Below are positions 17,672 through 27,221 of a DNA stretch of 64,000 nucleotides, piece after piece. The stretch spans positions 1,776,042 to 1,840,041 of the forward strand of contig NZ_CP012541.1 of assembly GCF_001298465.1 (NCBI RefSeq). Reading direction: 5' to 3'. The first letter of the stretch is position 1. Every line of letters begins with the position of its first letter. Source of the stretch: Campylobacter concisus. Its GTDB lineage: Bacteria; Campylobacterota; Campylobacteria; Campylobacterales; Campylobacteraceae. The translations under genes were made by a program, and so were the position numbers. A model generated the notes under the pieces. It was not told where the DNA came from. It did no database searches and worked only from the letters and a program-made list of their open reading frames with translations.

Positions 17672-18346
17672 TTAAAAGTTTCTTAGTTTGATAGGAAGTT
17701 TTGAGATGATTTTTTTATGATCAAAGCTACTTTTAGCATCAACTAAATTTCCAAAATTTTCACCTGTGCTAAGGAATTTTTGTAAATAATAATTTCCTCT
17801 ATATCCAAGGTTATAAAGAATTTCAGACATCAAAGAAATATCTGCTTCATCTAAAAAATCTGCATGCACGGTTGTTCTTACTTCAAAATCGAAATTTATC
17901 TCAAGCAGATATTTTAGCGTGCTAATAAATTTTTCATATAAATTTGAGCCAGTTACGCCCGTAAATTTCTCTTTTGGCGCTTTAAAATCAAGTGCGATAT
18001 AGTCAATCAGCGCTTCACCTATCGCCTCTTTTAAAATCTCAATATGAGAGCCATTTGTATCGACCTTTAGGCAAAAATTTCTTGACTTAACCTCTCTTGC
18101 AAGTTTTAAAAACAAAGGATTTGCCGTGCATTCGCCACCGCTAAAGACGATGCCATTTAGCTTACCTATGCGGCGGTCTAAAAAGCTACAAACCTCATTC
18201 ATTTCTATATTGCCATTTGAATTTACAACTTCTATATTGTAGCAGTACACGCATCGCATATTACAGCCTGCAAACCAAACTACCGCAGCCACTTTGTCTG
18301 GATAATCAAGCGTAGTAAATGGCGTTATACTAAAGACTTTATGCAA
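17672..18346 (-). CDS. nrdG: anaerobic ribonucleotide reductase activating enzyme (radical SAM)
   Basis: 224 residues. The radical-SAM signature sits near residue 30 as CNMRCVYCYN, with a SGGEC motif later. It resembles the PFLA-like NrdG proteins that install the glycyl radical on class III NrdD. Start is TTG at 18346, with AAAAGG about 11 bases upstream; no ATG fits. A hairpin separates it from the glycyl-radical microgene 87 bases upstream on the same strand. The activase is thus placed next to its actual target peptide. Confidence 0.9.
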   Translation of the reverse strand: MHKVFSITPFTTLDYPDKVAAVVWFAGCNMRCVYCYNIEVVNSNGNIEMNEVCSFLDRRIGKLNGIVFSGGECTANPLFLKLAREVKSRNFCLKVDTNGSHIEILKEAIGEALIDYIALDFKAPKEKFTGVTGSNLYEKFISTLKYLLEINFDFEVRTTVHADFLDEADISLMSEILYNLGYRGNYYLQKFLSTGENFGNLVDAKSSFDHKKIISKLPIKLRNF

Positions 18347-18367
18347 ATTTATGGACCTTTTGAGATT

Positions 18368-18400
18368 TAAAAGGCACAGAAGATTGTGCCTTTTTTATTT
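18368..18400. terminator. hairpin between the glycyl-radical microgene and nrdG
   Basis: A perfect ten-base stem AAAAGGCACA (18368-18377) / TGTGCCTTTT (18384-18393). On the minus strand it ends in TTTTAAAT, a modest T-tract, so it may attenuate nrdG or protect the upstream mRNA end. On the plus strand the tract is TTTTTTATTT, but no plus-strand gene ends here. Confidence 0.65.
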
Positions 18401-18432
18401 GAGTTTTTTTATATTTTTATTGGCTGCGGTGA

Positions 18433-18603
18433 TTATCTTTTGCAGCAACTTGCGTATTCATCAAATTTAATACGCTCTTTATGCTCGCCTTTTTTACCAA
18501 GGTTAAAGCTCTCAACTGGGCGGTGATAACCCATAACACGAGTATAGACTACGCATTTTGTGCGTTTGTCTTGTACTTTTTCCAAAATTTCTTTTTCTGT
18601 CAT
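18433..18603 (-). CDS. nrdD: glycyl-radical subunit of a split class III ribonucleotide reductase
   Basis: A 56-residue protein, starting ATG at 18603 behind GGAGAGG. It contains VVYTRVMGYHRPVE followed by NLGKKGE. In ordinary NrdD this pattern (R-V-x-G-Y, then N-x-GK-x-E) is the extreme C-terminus of the large polypeptide, where the Gly carries the stable radical. Gly25 is the equivalent here. It ends YASCCKR, adding two cysteines. The catalytic protein encoded just upstream stops before this segment, so the radical loop must be supplied in trans. A separate ribosome site and a ten-base spacer (stop to start) argue for a true split and not a frameshift. Confidence 0.85.
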   Translation of the reverse strand: MTEKEILEKVQDKRTKCVVYTRVMGYHRPVESFNLGKKGEHKERIKFDEYASCCKR

Positions 18604-18612
18604 TTCCTCTCC

Positions 18613-20715
18613 TTATTTGGAATTGTTCTTCTCTTTTTCTATTAATTCTGCATCACAAAGTGGACAAAATTCATGCTCTCCAGCAATGTATCCATGCTTT
18701 GAACAAACGCTAAATACAGGCGTTATCGTGATATATGGAAGCTTATAATTTGAGATTATGCTCTTTACAAGCTCCTTGCAAGCTTTAGGTGAGCTGATCC
18801 TTTCTTTCATATAAAGGTGAAATACTGTGCCACCAGTGTATGAAGTCTGAAGATCATCTTGCAAATCAAGTGCCTCGTAAGCATCATCTGTAAAATTTGC
18901 TGGAAGCTGGGTTGAGTTTGTGTAGTAAATATTCTCCCCGCCACCTGCTTGGATGATGTCTGGATAGCGCTTTTTATCCTCTTTGGCAAAGCGGTACGTT
19001 GTGCCTTCAGCTGGAGTCGCCTCAAGGTTGTATAAATTTCCAGTCTCTTCTTGAAATGTCCTTATCTTGTCGCGCAAAAACTCGACCATCTCAATAGCAA
19101 AATCACGTCCAAATTTTGTTGAGATATTCTCCTTATCATTTGTGAAATTTCTAAGAAGCTCGTTCATGCCATTTATACCGATCGTGCTAAAGTGGTTGTT
19201 AAAGTGCTTTAGATATCTAGCCGTATAAGGATAAAGCCCTCTGTCATACATCTCTTGTATAAATTTACGCTTCTTCTCTAGGGTTGATTTGGCTAGTTCT
19301 AAAAGATAGCTTAGTCTATTATAAAGTGCGACCTTATCGCCTTTGAAGTTGTAGCCTAGGCGGGCTAAATTTATAGTGACGACGCCTATCGAGCCAGTCA
19401 TCTCAGCACTTCCAAAAAGACCGCCACCGCGCTTTAAAAGCTCTCTTAGATCAAGCTGCAAGCGGCAGCACATAGAGCGCACATGACCTGGCTTGTAGGC
19501 GTTTTCGTTTTCTATCTTGTTGCCATTTTCGTCGTAAGTGTATTGCGAGCCGATGAAATTTTGAAAGTAGCTTGAGCCCATTTTGGCGGTATTTTCAAAG
19601 AGCACATCCGCTACTTCGCTATCCCAGTCAAAATCCTCTGTAATATTTACCGTTGGTATCGGAAATGTAAAAGGCTGTGAGCACTTATCGCCAGCTGTTA
19701 AAACCTCGTAAAATGCCTTATCTATGCGTGCCATTTCAGGCTCGAAGTCCTTGTAGGTCATATCGATCAAATTTTTCCTGCCACGCTCGTTTGCTTTTTT
19801 CAAAATTTTCTCATCTTTTACATTCGTAAAGAGGTGTATATCATCGCTCGTTGGGATCTGATCTCTTAGGTCGCTTGGGCATGTGATATCTATGGTTACG
19901 TTTGTAAATGGGCTTTGTCCCCAGCGTGCAGGTACATTTAAGTTAAAAATAAAGCTAGTTATCGCCTTTTTGATCTCAGCATCACTTAGATCGTCTTTGA
20001 AAACATAAGGCGCAAGGTAGGTGTCAAAGCTAGAAAACGCCTGAGCGCCAGCCCACTCGCTTTGCAAAATTCCTAAGAAATTTGCCATTTGATAAAGCGC
20101 TTCTCTAAAGTGCTTTGGTGCTTTACTCTCAACTCTGCCACGAACGCCGTTAAAGCCCTCGTTTAACAAAGCGCGCAAGCTCCAGCCAGCACAATATCCT
20201 GTAAGGCAGTCAAGGTCGTGGATGTGGTAGTCACCATTTCTGTGAGCAAGACCTTCTTCTTTGCTATAAACAGCGTCTAGCCAGTAGTTTGCTATGACTT
20301 TACCAGCGGTGTTGTTGATGAGTCCTGCGTTTGAGTAGCTTGTATTTGAGTTTGCAGAAATTCTCCAGTCGGTGCCGTTTATATACTCATTTATCGTTTG
20401 GGTTGAGTTTATGTAGGTCGTATCTTCGTTTAGCCCTAAAATTTGCTCACGTTGAAGCTTATGCGTGTGGCGGTAGAGCATAAAGCTCTTTAAAACGTCG
20501 AAATATCCACTATTAAATAGCTCTTTTTCGATCGCATCTTGGATGTCTTCGACTGTTATCGCGCTTGACTTTTGAAAGATATCTTGGACAACATTTGTAA
20601 AAACTTTCTCATCATAAGCTAAATTTTCGCTAGCAAATGCTTTTTTTATCGCATCTACTATCTTATATGCCACAAATTCTTGTCTTGTGCCATCTCTCTT
20701 CAAAATCTCAGGCAT
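18613..20715 (-). CDS. nrdD: anaerobic ribonucleoside-triphosphate reductase, catalytic chain without the glycyl-radical tail
   Basis: 700 residues. The ATP-cone is at about 1-90 (MPEILKRDGTRQEFVAYKIV), then the class III ten-stranded barrel with HNGDYHIHDLDCLTGYCAGW, CSQPFTFPIPTVNITEDFDW and GSIGVVTINLARLGY. The zinc ribbon at the end (Cys671, His674, Cys684, Cys687) is followed within 13 residues by a TAA stop. The family's final 50-60 residues, including the radical Gly, are missing from this chain and present in the next gene. The enzyme reduces NTPs to dNTPs without oxygen, with formate as usual reductant in this class. Confidence 0.92.
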   Translation of the reverse strand: MPEILKRDGTRQEFVAYKIVDAIKKAFASENLAYDEKVFTNVVQDIFQKSSAITVEDIQDAIEKELFNSGYFDVLKSFMLYRHTHKLQREQILGLNEDTTYINSTQTINEYINGTDWRISANSNTSYSNAGLINNTAGKVIANYWLDAVYSKEEGLAHRNGDYHIHDLDCLTGYCAGWSLRALLNEGFNGVRGRVESKAPKHFREALYQMANFLGILQSEWAGAQAFSSFDTYLAPYVFKDDLSDAEIKKAITSFIFNLNVPARWGQSPFTNVTIDITCPSDLRDQIPTSDDIHLFTNVKDEKILKKANERGRKNLIDMTYKDFEPEMARIDKAFYEVLTAGDKCSQPFTFPIPTVNITEDFDWDSEVADVLFENTAKMGSSYFQNFIGSQYTYDENGNKIENENAYKPGHVRSMCCRLQLDLRELLKRGGGLFGSAEMTGSIGVVTINLARLGYNFKGDKVALYNRLSYLLELAKSTLEKKRKFIQEMYDRGLYPYTARYLKHFNNHFSTIGINGMNELLRNFTNDKENISTKFGRDFAIEMVEFLRDKIRTFQEETGNLYNLEATPAEGTTYRFAKEDKKRYPDIIQAGGGENIYYTNSTQLPANFTDDAYEALDLQDDLQTSYTGGTVFHLYMKERISSPKACKELVKSIISNYKLPYITITPVFSVCSKHGYIAGEHEFCPLCDAELIEKEKNNSK

Positions 20716-21171
20716 TACTCGCTCTTTCTTCTAAATTTTTCAATATAAAGTTTAAAAGTATAGGACAAGAAAGCTTAAACAATAGATAACTATTTTATTT
20801 TGTTTAATAATATTTATCAAAAAATATAAAATTTTGGAAAGTTCTCTTAAATATATTTTCATGTATTATAAGTATTTTAAACTAAAATTTGATTATTTTA
20901 CTTAAATAATTTTTTTAGTTTTAGTTTTTAAAGTATTATATTTAAAAATTTTACAAATCAATCAAGCTTATTTGAGTATCATTTCAGAAATTTAAAAAGA
21001 TAAAAATGACTTAGATGAATATACAAATAGCAAATATCTACTAGTCTTAAAGTGGATCGCTATCAAGAAAAACTATATAATACGATATTTTTAAGCGATA
21101 AAATAAAGCATGGATTATGATTGCATGCAAGCTATAAAAAAACGGCACTATAAATCTATTACATTAATTTT
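20716..21171. other. AT-rich intergenic stretch with possible ORF relics
   Basis: About 455 bases between nrdD and the OLD gene, visibly richer in A/T than its surroundings. No gene of usable size was found. Around 21005-21110 two overlapping plus-strand frames are protein-like but broken (for example VDRYQEKLYNTIFLSDKIKHG), suggesting the remains of a decayed gene. The nrdD promoter should lie in the right-to-left part near 20720-20800. Confidence 0.4.
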
Positions 21172-22959
21172 CTAACTACCTAATTTATCTTTGATCTTTT
21201 GAATAAAGTCAAAATATTCTTTTTTTATATTTTCTTTTTTAGCATTAATTGCTAGTGCATTTTTTATCTCTTGCCTTTTTTCTTTATCTTGACTTACGGC
21301 TTTATCTATATTGTCAATACTAGATTTCTTTTTATCGTATTCATAGTTTTCATTGTACTGTTTGATTTTAGCTGACAAATAATCTGCTTCATAAAAATCT
21401 TCAAGTGTTTTTATTTTATTGGATTTATCGCAAACTTCATCATACTCAAGCCAATTTTCTTTTAAATCAGGAAAATCTTTTTCAAAATCTTTTCTTTTGT
21501 TCTTTGAAGTTTCATCACTGTCGGATACTATAAGGAATTTTTTGCCAGTTAGCATTATCATTGTAGTTAATGTATTAACTTCTTTTATACCTCCCATATA
21601 AACTAGACCACAATCTTTAAAATCCTTATCTTTATAAGTGTTTTTAAACACTTTATAATCCGTATATCCTTCAAAAATAATATTTTTTGACTGTATACTT
21701 TCAAGTATATGACTTCCAATTGCTCTTTTTAAAAGTTCGTCTTCTTGAAACGGCGACTTGTCTTGCGTGACTGTTTCTGAAATATCGTCCTTTCTTTCTA
21801 TAACTAGATGTCTCTCTATACACTCGTTATCTATCATAAAAGGAGAATGTGTAGAATAAATTACAATATCTTTTTCTGAAATTTTTAATAATTCTTCTTT
21901 TAAAAATTTTGCACTAGTTGGATATAAAAAAGCATCTGGTTCATCAAATAAGATTAATCTATTATATTTTCGTGTTCTAGATTCGATCGACAACATAAGT
22001 AATATTGCTATAAATCTTTTAAAGCCATCACTTCTATCTTCATTAGAATAAAACTCTTTTTCTTGTATTCGTATATCAAACTCTTCACCATCTTTTCTTA
22101 TAACAAACTTTATATTTTTTAAGTCGGGCCATATTTCTCTAAATTCTTTTGTTGCTTTATTAGATATATTGTCTAAAAAGCTATGTAGTCCTTTATCTTT
22201 TTTGGCTGCATTTTCAATATCTTGTTGAATATCTTTTATATTGCTTAAATAAAAAATATTTTTTAAAGGCATACATATGTCTGGGTTATTTTTAAAGTTT
22301 TCTATATTTACGTTAGGTGGTAATAAATGACTATCGCTATACTCCCAAAATATAGCTCGCCTATAAATATTTTCCATGGGCTTTATATTTTTTATTATTT
22401 CAAACACAATTCTCTCTATGTAATCATATGTCAAAGGCTCAAGCAAAGGACTATTACTTTCACCTTCTAATTTTGTAATTTGTCGATTATCTGTACTATA
22501 GTAGAATAAGTTAGATACTTTATATTTATCATTTAATTCTTCATATTTCCAGTAGGTTAAGCTCGGTGTATCATTATCTTTTATACTCAATGTTAATATC
22601 ATTTCACCAAAAGCTTCTTGAATAAAGCTTTCAATACTTAAATTATTTTCAAAAATATCTAGACTTTCTATATGATATTCTTCGATTAATTTTTCTTTAA
22701 TATCACTAATGTCTTTTTGTGTAAGCTTAAAGATAGCATCAATACAATATTCATCATTATCCGAAGCTGTTTTTCTTTGATCTTTTATGCTAACCTTATA
22801 TCCATTAAATACTGCAGATATGGCTTTTAATATATTACTTTTCCCTGCTTCATTTTTTCCTACTAAGATTAGACATTTTTTCCCATTTTTTTCTTCGATA
22901 CTTATCTTTATATCTTCTATAGAACGAAAATTTTTTATTTCAAATCTATCTAGTTTCAT
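21172..22959 (-). CDS. OLD-family ATP-dependent nuclease (AAA ATPase plus TOPRIM)
   Basis: 595 residues. An SMC/RecF-like ATPase half opens MKLDRFEIKNFRSIEDIKI, has Walker A GKNEAGKSN (residues 35-43), a signature-like segment, and Walker B RLILFDEPDAFLYP followed by the H-loop STHSPFM. A TOPRIM half follows (IIFEGYTDYKVFKN and KFLIVSDSDE supply the acidic residues). This is the class 1 OLD layout, as in phage P2 Old and the GajA half of Gabija. No UvrD-like partner is adjacent. It lies 19 bases after nrdA and has a good ribosome site (AAAGGATTAATAT). AT-rich composition and position between conserved genes suggest acquisition; a role in phage defence is inferred. Confidence 0.85.
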   Translation of the reverse strand: MKLDRFEIKNFRSIEDIKISIEEKNGKKCLILVGKNEAGKSNILKAISAVFNGYKVSIKDQRKTASDNDEYCIDAIFKLTQKDISDIKEKLIEEYHIESLDIFENNLSIESFIQEAFGEMILTLSIKDNDTPSLTYWKYEELNDKYKVSNLFYYSTDNRQITKLEGESNSPLLEPLTYDYIERIVFEIIKNIKPMENIYRRAIFWEYSDSHLLPPNVNIENFKNNPDICMPLKNIFYLSNIKDIQQDIENAAKKDKGLHSFLDNISNKATKEFREIWPDLKNIKFVIRKDGEEFDIRIQEKEFYSNEDRSDGFKRFIAILLMLSIESRTRKYNRLILFDEPDAFLYPTSAKFLKEELLKISEKDIVIYSTHSPFMIDNECIERHLVIERKDDISETVTQDKSPFQEDELLKRAIGSHILESIQSKNIIFEGYTDYKVFKNTYKDKDFKDCGLVYMGGIKEVNTLTTMIMLTGKKFLIVSDSDETSKNKRKDFEKDFPDLKENWLEYDEVCDKSNKIKTLEDFYEADYLSAKIKQYNENYEYDKKKSSIDNIDKAVSQDKEKRQEIKNALAINAKKENIKKEYFDFIQKIKDKLGS

Positions 22960-22978
22960 ATATTAATCCTTTTGTTCT

Positions 22979-25354
22979 CTACTGACATCCCTCACATTCG
23001 ATCGAGCGGTCAGCTACGTCGTTTAGTTTTTCACTGTCTGGTGACTCTGAGCGTAGATAGTAGGTTGATTTTAGCCCCAGCTCCCACGCGAGAGTGTAAA
23101 TTTCGCTCAGATATCCGCCGCTTGCTTTGTCTAAGCTCATAAATATATTTAGGCTTTGGCCTTGATCAATCCACTTTTGGCGAATCGCGCCTGCTTTTAT
23201 CAAAATTCTCTGATCAAGCTCATATGCTGGCGTGTAAAACTGCCAAGTATCAGGGCTTAAATTTGGCACGACATTTGGGATCATGCCGCTTAGATTGTGC
23301 TCAAACCACTTACGCTTATAGACTGGCTCGATAGTTTGGGTAGTGCCAACAAGGATCGAGATCGAGCTAGTTGGAGCGATCGCCATTAGGTAGCCGTTTC
23401 TCATGCCATCGCGCTTGACTTTTTCTCTTAGCTTGTCCCAGTCGCAGACATTTTCGTCAAATAGCCCGCCTTTGTCGTTTAAAAGAGCCTTTGCGTTTTC
23501 GTTTGCAGTATCTATCGGCATGATGCCTTTGCTCCATTTTGAGCCTTCAAATTTTGGATAGACGCCCTTTTCTACGGCTAAATTTGAGCTAGCATAGATG
23601 GCGTTATAGCTTATGTTTTCCATTATGCTATCAATGAGCGCCAAATGCTCATAGCTGCCCCATTTTACGTTTTTCTCAGCTAGCATTTGCGCCTCGCCCA
23701 TGACGCCAAGGCCGATCGAGCGAGATGATAGGTTTGTGTGTTTTACCTTTTTGTGTGGGTAGAAATTTAGGTCTATAACGTTATCAAGCATCCTAATAGC
23801 TATCGGCACGACACGCTCGATGTCCTCTTTGCTATTTATCTTGCTTAAATTTATACTTGCAAGGTTGCAAACTGCCGTTTTGCCCTCGATGCTCTCTTTT
23901 TCTACGATGAAAATTTGCTTGCCTTTTAGGCTATCAAGTGCGCTAAGCTTTTTGGCTTTTTTAGTTATGCCGCTATCGACCGTGACGTCTTCTTCTTCGT
24001 CAAATAGCTCTTCGCCGCCATCTTCATAAGTGATCTTGATCTTATAGTAATTTGGCGCTGTGTTTTGGAAAATTTCGGTGCATAAATTTGAGCTTCTGAT
24101 GATGCCTTCGTGGTCGTTTGGATTTGCTTTGTTGGCATTGTCTTTAAAGCACAAAAATGGCATGCCCGTTTCAAAATAGCTAGTTAAAATTTTCTTCCAA
24201 AGCTCTTTTGCAAGGATGGTGTTTTTCTGGATATTTTCATCGTTTTCATACTCTAAATATCTCTTCTCAAACTCCTCGCCGTAAAGGTCGCAAAGGTCGC
24301 TTACTTGAGCTGGGTCAAAGAGGCTCCAGCGGCCATTTTCTTTTACACGCTTCATAAATAGGTCGTTTATCCAAAGCGCAGGGAAAAGCTCGTGTGCACG
24401 GCGTCTCTCTTCGCCTGAGTTTTTACGAAGATCGAGGAAATCGCTCACGTCCATGTGCCAAGGCTCGATATAAACAGCGATCGCGCCTTTTCTAGTGCCT
24501 AGCTGATCGACCGCTACTGCGATGTCGTTTGTTACTTTTAAAAATGGAATAATACCGCCGGCTGCGTTTTTGTGTCCGTCGATGCTGCCACCCATCGCAC
24601 GCACCTTGCTCCAGTCCCAGCCAATGCCGCCACCAAATTTTGAAAGCAGTGCCATCTCTTTGTAGCTATCAAAAATGCCCTCGATATTATCAGGCGTGCT
24701 GCCTACGTAGCAGCTGCTTAGCTGGTGGCGCGTAGTCCTTGCGTTTGAGAGCGTTGGCGTAGCTAACATCACTTCAAATTTAGAGATAAGGTCGTAAAAT
24801 TTCTTAGCCCAACCTTGGCTGTCTAGCTCGTTTTGCGCAAGAAACATCGCGATCGCCATAAACATATGCTGTGGCAGCTCGATCGGCATGCCGCTCTTAT
24901 CTTTGATGAGGTAGCGGTCATAAAGCGTCTTGATACCAAGGTATGCAAACTGCAAGTCACGCTCGGGCTTGATGTAAGCGTTTAGATCCTCAAGGTCGTA
25001 CTTCTCTTTTAGCCCAGGGATGATGCGGCCTACCTTTTCGCCCTTTGCGAGGTAGTCTTTTAGGTGGTTGTAGCCGTTAAAGCCAGTCACTTTGTGATAA
25101 AGGTCGAACAAAAATAGTCTCGCAGCGACAAATGTCCAGTTTGGGCGGTCGATGTCGATCTTATCAACTGCTGTTTTTATAAGAGTCTGCTGAATTTCCT
25201 CAGTTGTGATCATATCTCTAAACTGGATTTTCGCATCTACTTCAAGCTCACTAAGGCTTACGTTGCTTAGTCCAAGAACTGCTTCATTTGTATATTTTTT
25301 GATCTTACTTATATCAAGCTCTTCGGTTCTACCATTACGTTTTATAACTTTCAA
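22979..25354 (-). CDS. nrdA: aerobic-type ribonucleoside-diphosphate reductase alpha subunit
   Basis: 791 residues. The ATP-cone is at the N-terminus (VIKRNGRTEELDISKIKKYT), and the active-site cysteines are visible in QLSSCYVG, SSNLCTEIF (N-x-C-x-E) and TAVCNLASINL. The paired tyrosines appear in LKSTYYLRS, and the C-terminal thioredoxin-exchange motif is CEGCQ. This fits class I NrdA, which needs a separate NrdB (not in the window). TTG start at 25354 behind GGAGAG. In C. jejuni purB and nrdA are also adjacent, so this order is ancestral and the downstream OLD gene is the novelty. Confidence 0.95.
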   Translation of the reverse strand: MKVIKRNGRTEELDISKIKKYTNEAVLGLSNVSLSELEVDAKIQFRDMITTEEIQQTLIKTAVDKIDIDRPNWTFVAARLFLFDLYHKVTGFNGYNHLKDYLAKGEKVGRIIPGLKEKYDLEDLNAYIKPERDLQFAYLGIKTLYDRYLIKDKSGMPIELPQHMFMAIAMFLAQNELDSQGWAKKFYDLISKFEVMLATPTLSNARTTRHQLSSCYVGSTPDNIEGIFDSYKEMALLSKFGGGIGWDWSKVRAMGGSIDGHKNAAGGIIPFLKVTNDIAVAVDQLGTRKGAIAVYIEPWHMDVSDFLDLRKNSGEERRRAHELFPALWINDLFMKRVKENGRWSLFDPAQVSDLCDLYGEEFEKRYLEYENDENIQKNTILAKELWKKILTSYFETGMPFLCFKDNANKANPNDHEGIIRSSNLCTEIFQNTAPNYYKIKITYEDGGEELFDEEEDVTVDSGITKKAKKLSALDSLKGKQIFIVEKESIEGKTAVCNLASINLSKINSKEDIERVVPIAIRMLDNVIDLNFYPHKKVKHTNLSSRSIGLGVMGEAQMLAEKNVKWGSYEHLALIDSIMENISYNAIYASSNLAVEKGVYPKFEGSKWSKGIMPIDTANENAKALLNDKGGLFDENVCDWDKLREKVKRDGMRNGYLMAIAPTSSISILVGTTQTIEPVYKRKWFEHNLSGMIPNVVPNLSPDTWQFYTPAYELDQRILIKAGAIRQKWIDQGQSLNIFMSLDKASGGYLSEIYTLAWELGLKSTYYLRSESPDSEKLNDVADRSIECEGCQ

Positions 25355-25702
25355 AAATGTCTCTCCGTGTTAAATTTTAATTTGAGATTTTATCTAAAAA
25401 GATATAAAAACTCTCTTTGCTAAAAACTACCTATTAAATATAAAATTTACCACTAAAATGAGAAAGATAAAGGCTATCAAAAGTCTTTTACAAGCAGCAA
25501 AAAATGCTAAACGTGATAAGCTTTTGAGTTAGCTTTAACGACTAAAAGTTTAATGTGCCAACATTGCCGATAAATTTTGCTGACACTTGTAAAAGCTACT
25601 TGAAAATGCCGCCACCAGCTGATAAATTTTGCGAGCTAAATTTAAGGTGGATTTTGTGCTAGGGTAGTTGCAAGAGGCTAAATTTACCCCTTGCATTTAA
25701 AT
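25355..25702. other. intergenic stretch between nrdA and purB
   Basis: About 350 bases. The only reading frame of note is a 24-codon plus-strand ORF (25458-25532, MRKIKAIKSLLQAAKNAKR), basic and without a convincing ribosome site. A short repeat GATAAATTTTGC occurs twice near 25570-25630. The nrdA promoter is expected close to its start. No RNA gene or strong hairpin was identified. Confidence 0.4.
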
Positions 25703-27034
25703 TTATTTTCCAAAAACTCTGGCGAAAATTCTATCTACATTTTTGGTGTAGTAGTTGTAGTCAAAGCACTCTTTGATCTCATCTTTGCTAAGGCTCTTAG
25801 TTAGGTCCTCGTCGGCTAGTAAATTTTGTAAAAATAGGCTGTGACCTTGATCGTCTATCGCTTTTTTACCCTCTTGCAAGTCCGCCCAGACCTTCATGGC
25901 ATTGCGCTGAACGATCTTGTAGGCGTCCTCTCTAGATATTCCACGTTGCGGCAATTGCAAAAGCACACGTTGCGAAAATACCAAACCGCCTGTTAAATTT
26001 AAATTTTTCATCATATTTTCTGGATATACGACTAAATTTGCTATCAAATTTTTGATGCGAACCAACATAAAATCAGCCGTGATAAACATATCTGGCAGGA
26101 TAAATCTCTCAACCGAGCTGTGGCTGATGTCGCGCTCGTGCCAAAGGGCGACGTTTTCAAGAGAAGGCGTGACGTATGAGCGTAGCACCCTGCAAAGACC
26201 GGTGATGTTTTCGCTAAGGACTGGATTGCGCTTGTGCGGCATGGCACTTGAGCCCTTTTGTCCTGGACTAAAGTACTCCTCCGCCTCATAAACCTCAGTC
26301 CTTTGGTAGTGTCTAACGGCAACTGCGATCTTCTCGCACGTAGAGGCTAGAACTGCGATAGCGCTTACCACATGGGCGTAGCGATCGCGCTGGATCACTT
26401 GGTTTGACGCTGGGGCTGCTTTTAGGCCTAGCTCCTCGCATGTTAGCTCTTCAAATTCCATCGGAGCGTGGGCTAAATTTCCCATAGCGCCTGAAAGCTT
26501 GCCGTAGCTGATCGTATCTTTTGCGTCTTTGATGAGCTTTAGTGCTCTTGCGATCTCGTCGTACCAGATGGCAAGCACTAGACCAAAAGTTATCGGCTCG
26601 CCGTGGATGCCGTGGCTTCTGCCGACCATGAGCGTGTGCTTGTGCTCGTTTGCTCTGTTTTTGACCGCCTGCATAAACTCCTCTACGTCGCTGATAATGA
26701 GCTCTAGGCTCTCTTTCATCTGAAGCGCGACGGCTGTGTCGATACAGTCGCTTGAGGTCATGCCGTAGTGCACGAACCTGCTCTCCTCGCCAAGACTCTC
26801 GCTGACGCTTGTTAAAAATGCGATGACGTCGTGCTTTGTCGTCTTTTCTATCTCGTCAATGCGAGCTACTTCAAATTTAGCGTTTTTGCAAATTTTCTCG
26901 CAGTCACTGTCGCTTATAAAACCAAGCTTATTCCAAGCTTTAATGGCAGCTTTTTCTACCTTGAGCCAAGCGTCGTATTTTGCTTGTATGCTCCACTTTT
27001 CAGCCATCTCTTTGCGTGAGTATCTTTCGACCAT
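25703..27034 (-). CDS. purB: adenylosuccinate lyase
   Basis: 443 residues, normal length. The fumarase/aspartase superfamily signature [12 protein letters not shown] is present, as are [13 protein letters not shown] and [13 protein letters not shown], which carry the catalytic His. It cleaves SAICAR and adenylosuccinate in purine synthesis. Start ATG at 27034 after AAAAGGTTCAACA. It is transcribed away from the RluA-type gene. Confidence 0.95.
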   Translation of the reverse strand: MVERYSRKEMAEKWSIQAKYDAWLKVEKAAIKAWNKLGFISDSDCEKICKNAKFEVARIDEIEKTTKHDVIAFLTSVSESLGEESRFVHYGMTSSDCIDTAVALQMKESLELIISDVEEFMQAVKNRANEHKHTLMVGRSHGIHGEPITFGLVLAIWYDEIARALKLIKDAKDTISYGKLSGAMGNLAHAPMEFEELTCEELGLKAAPASNQVIQRDRYAHVVSAIAVLASTCEKIAVAVRHYQRTEVYEAEEYFSPGQKGSSAMPHKRNPVLSENITGLCRVLRSYVTPSLENVALWHERDISHSSVERFILPDMFITADFMLVRIKNLIANLVVYPENMMKNLNLTGGLVFSQRVLLQLPQRGISREDAYKIVQRNAMKVWADLQEGKKAIDDQGHSLFLQNLLADEDLTKSLSKDEIKECFDYNYYTKNVDRIFARVFGK

Positions 27035-27221
27035 TGTTGAACCTTTTGTATTAGTTTGCTTTTGTCCTGAAAGTATAAATTTGGCTTTTTGGGCCTGAAA
27101 TCACGTCGTGCAATTTCTCTAAATTTAAGTTTTGATTATATAAAATCCGGGCTGAAATGTCGGTTATACGCTTATAAATTTGGGCTTAAGATAGCTCGCT
27201 CATTTTTCAAAAGGATCATTT

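Noticed and set aside
18595..18620. Frameshift or sequencing error splitting nrdD
   Set aside because: The downstream gene has its own start and a strong ribosome site, and the large chain ends cleanly after its zinc ribbon; joining would need a whole spacer to be translated.
25458..25532. 24-codon basic ORF between nrdA and purB
   Set aside because: No ribosome site, no partner and length within chance; mentioned only as content of the gap.
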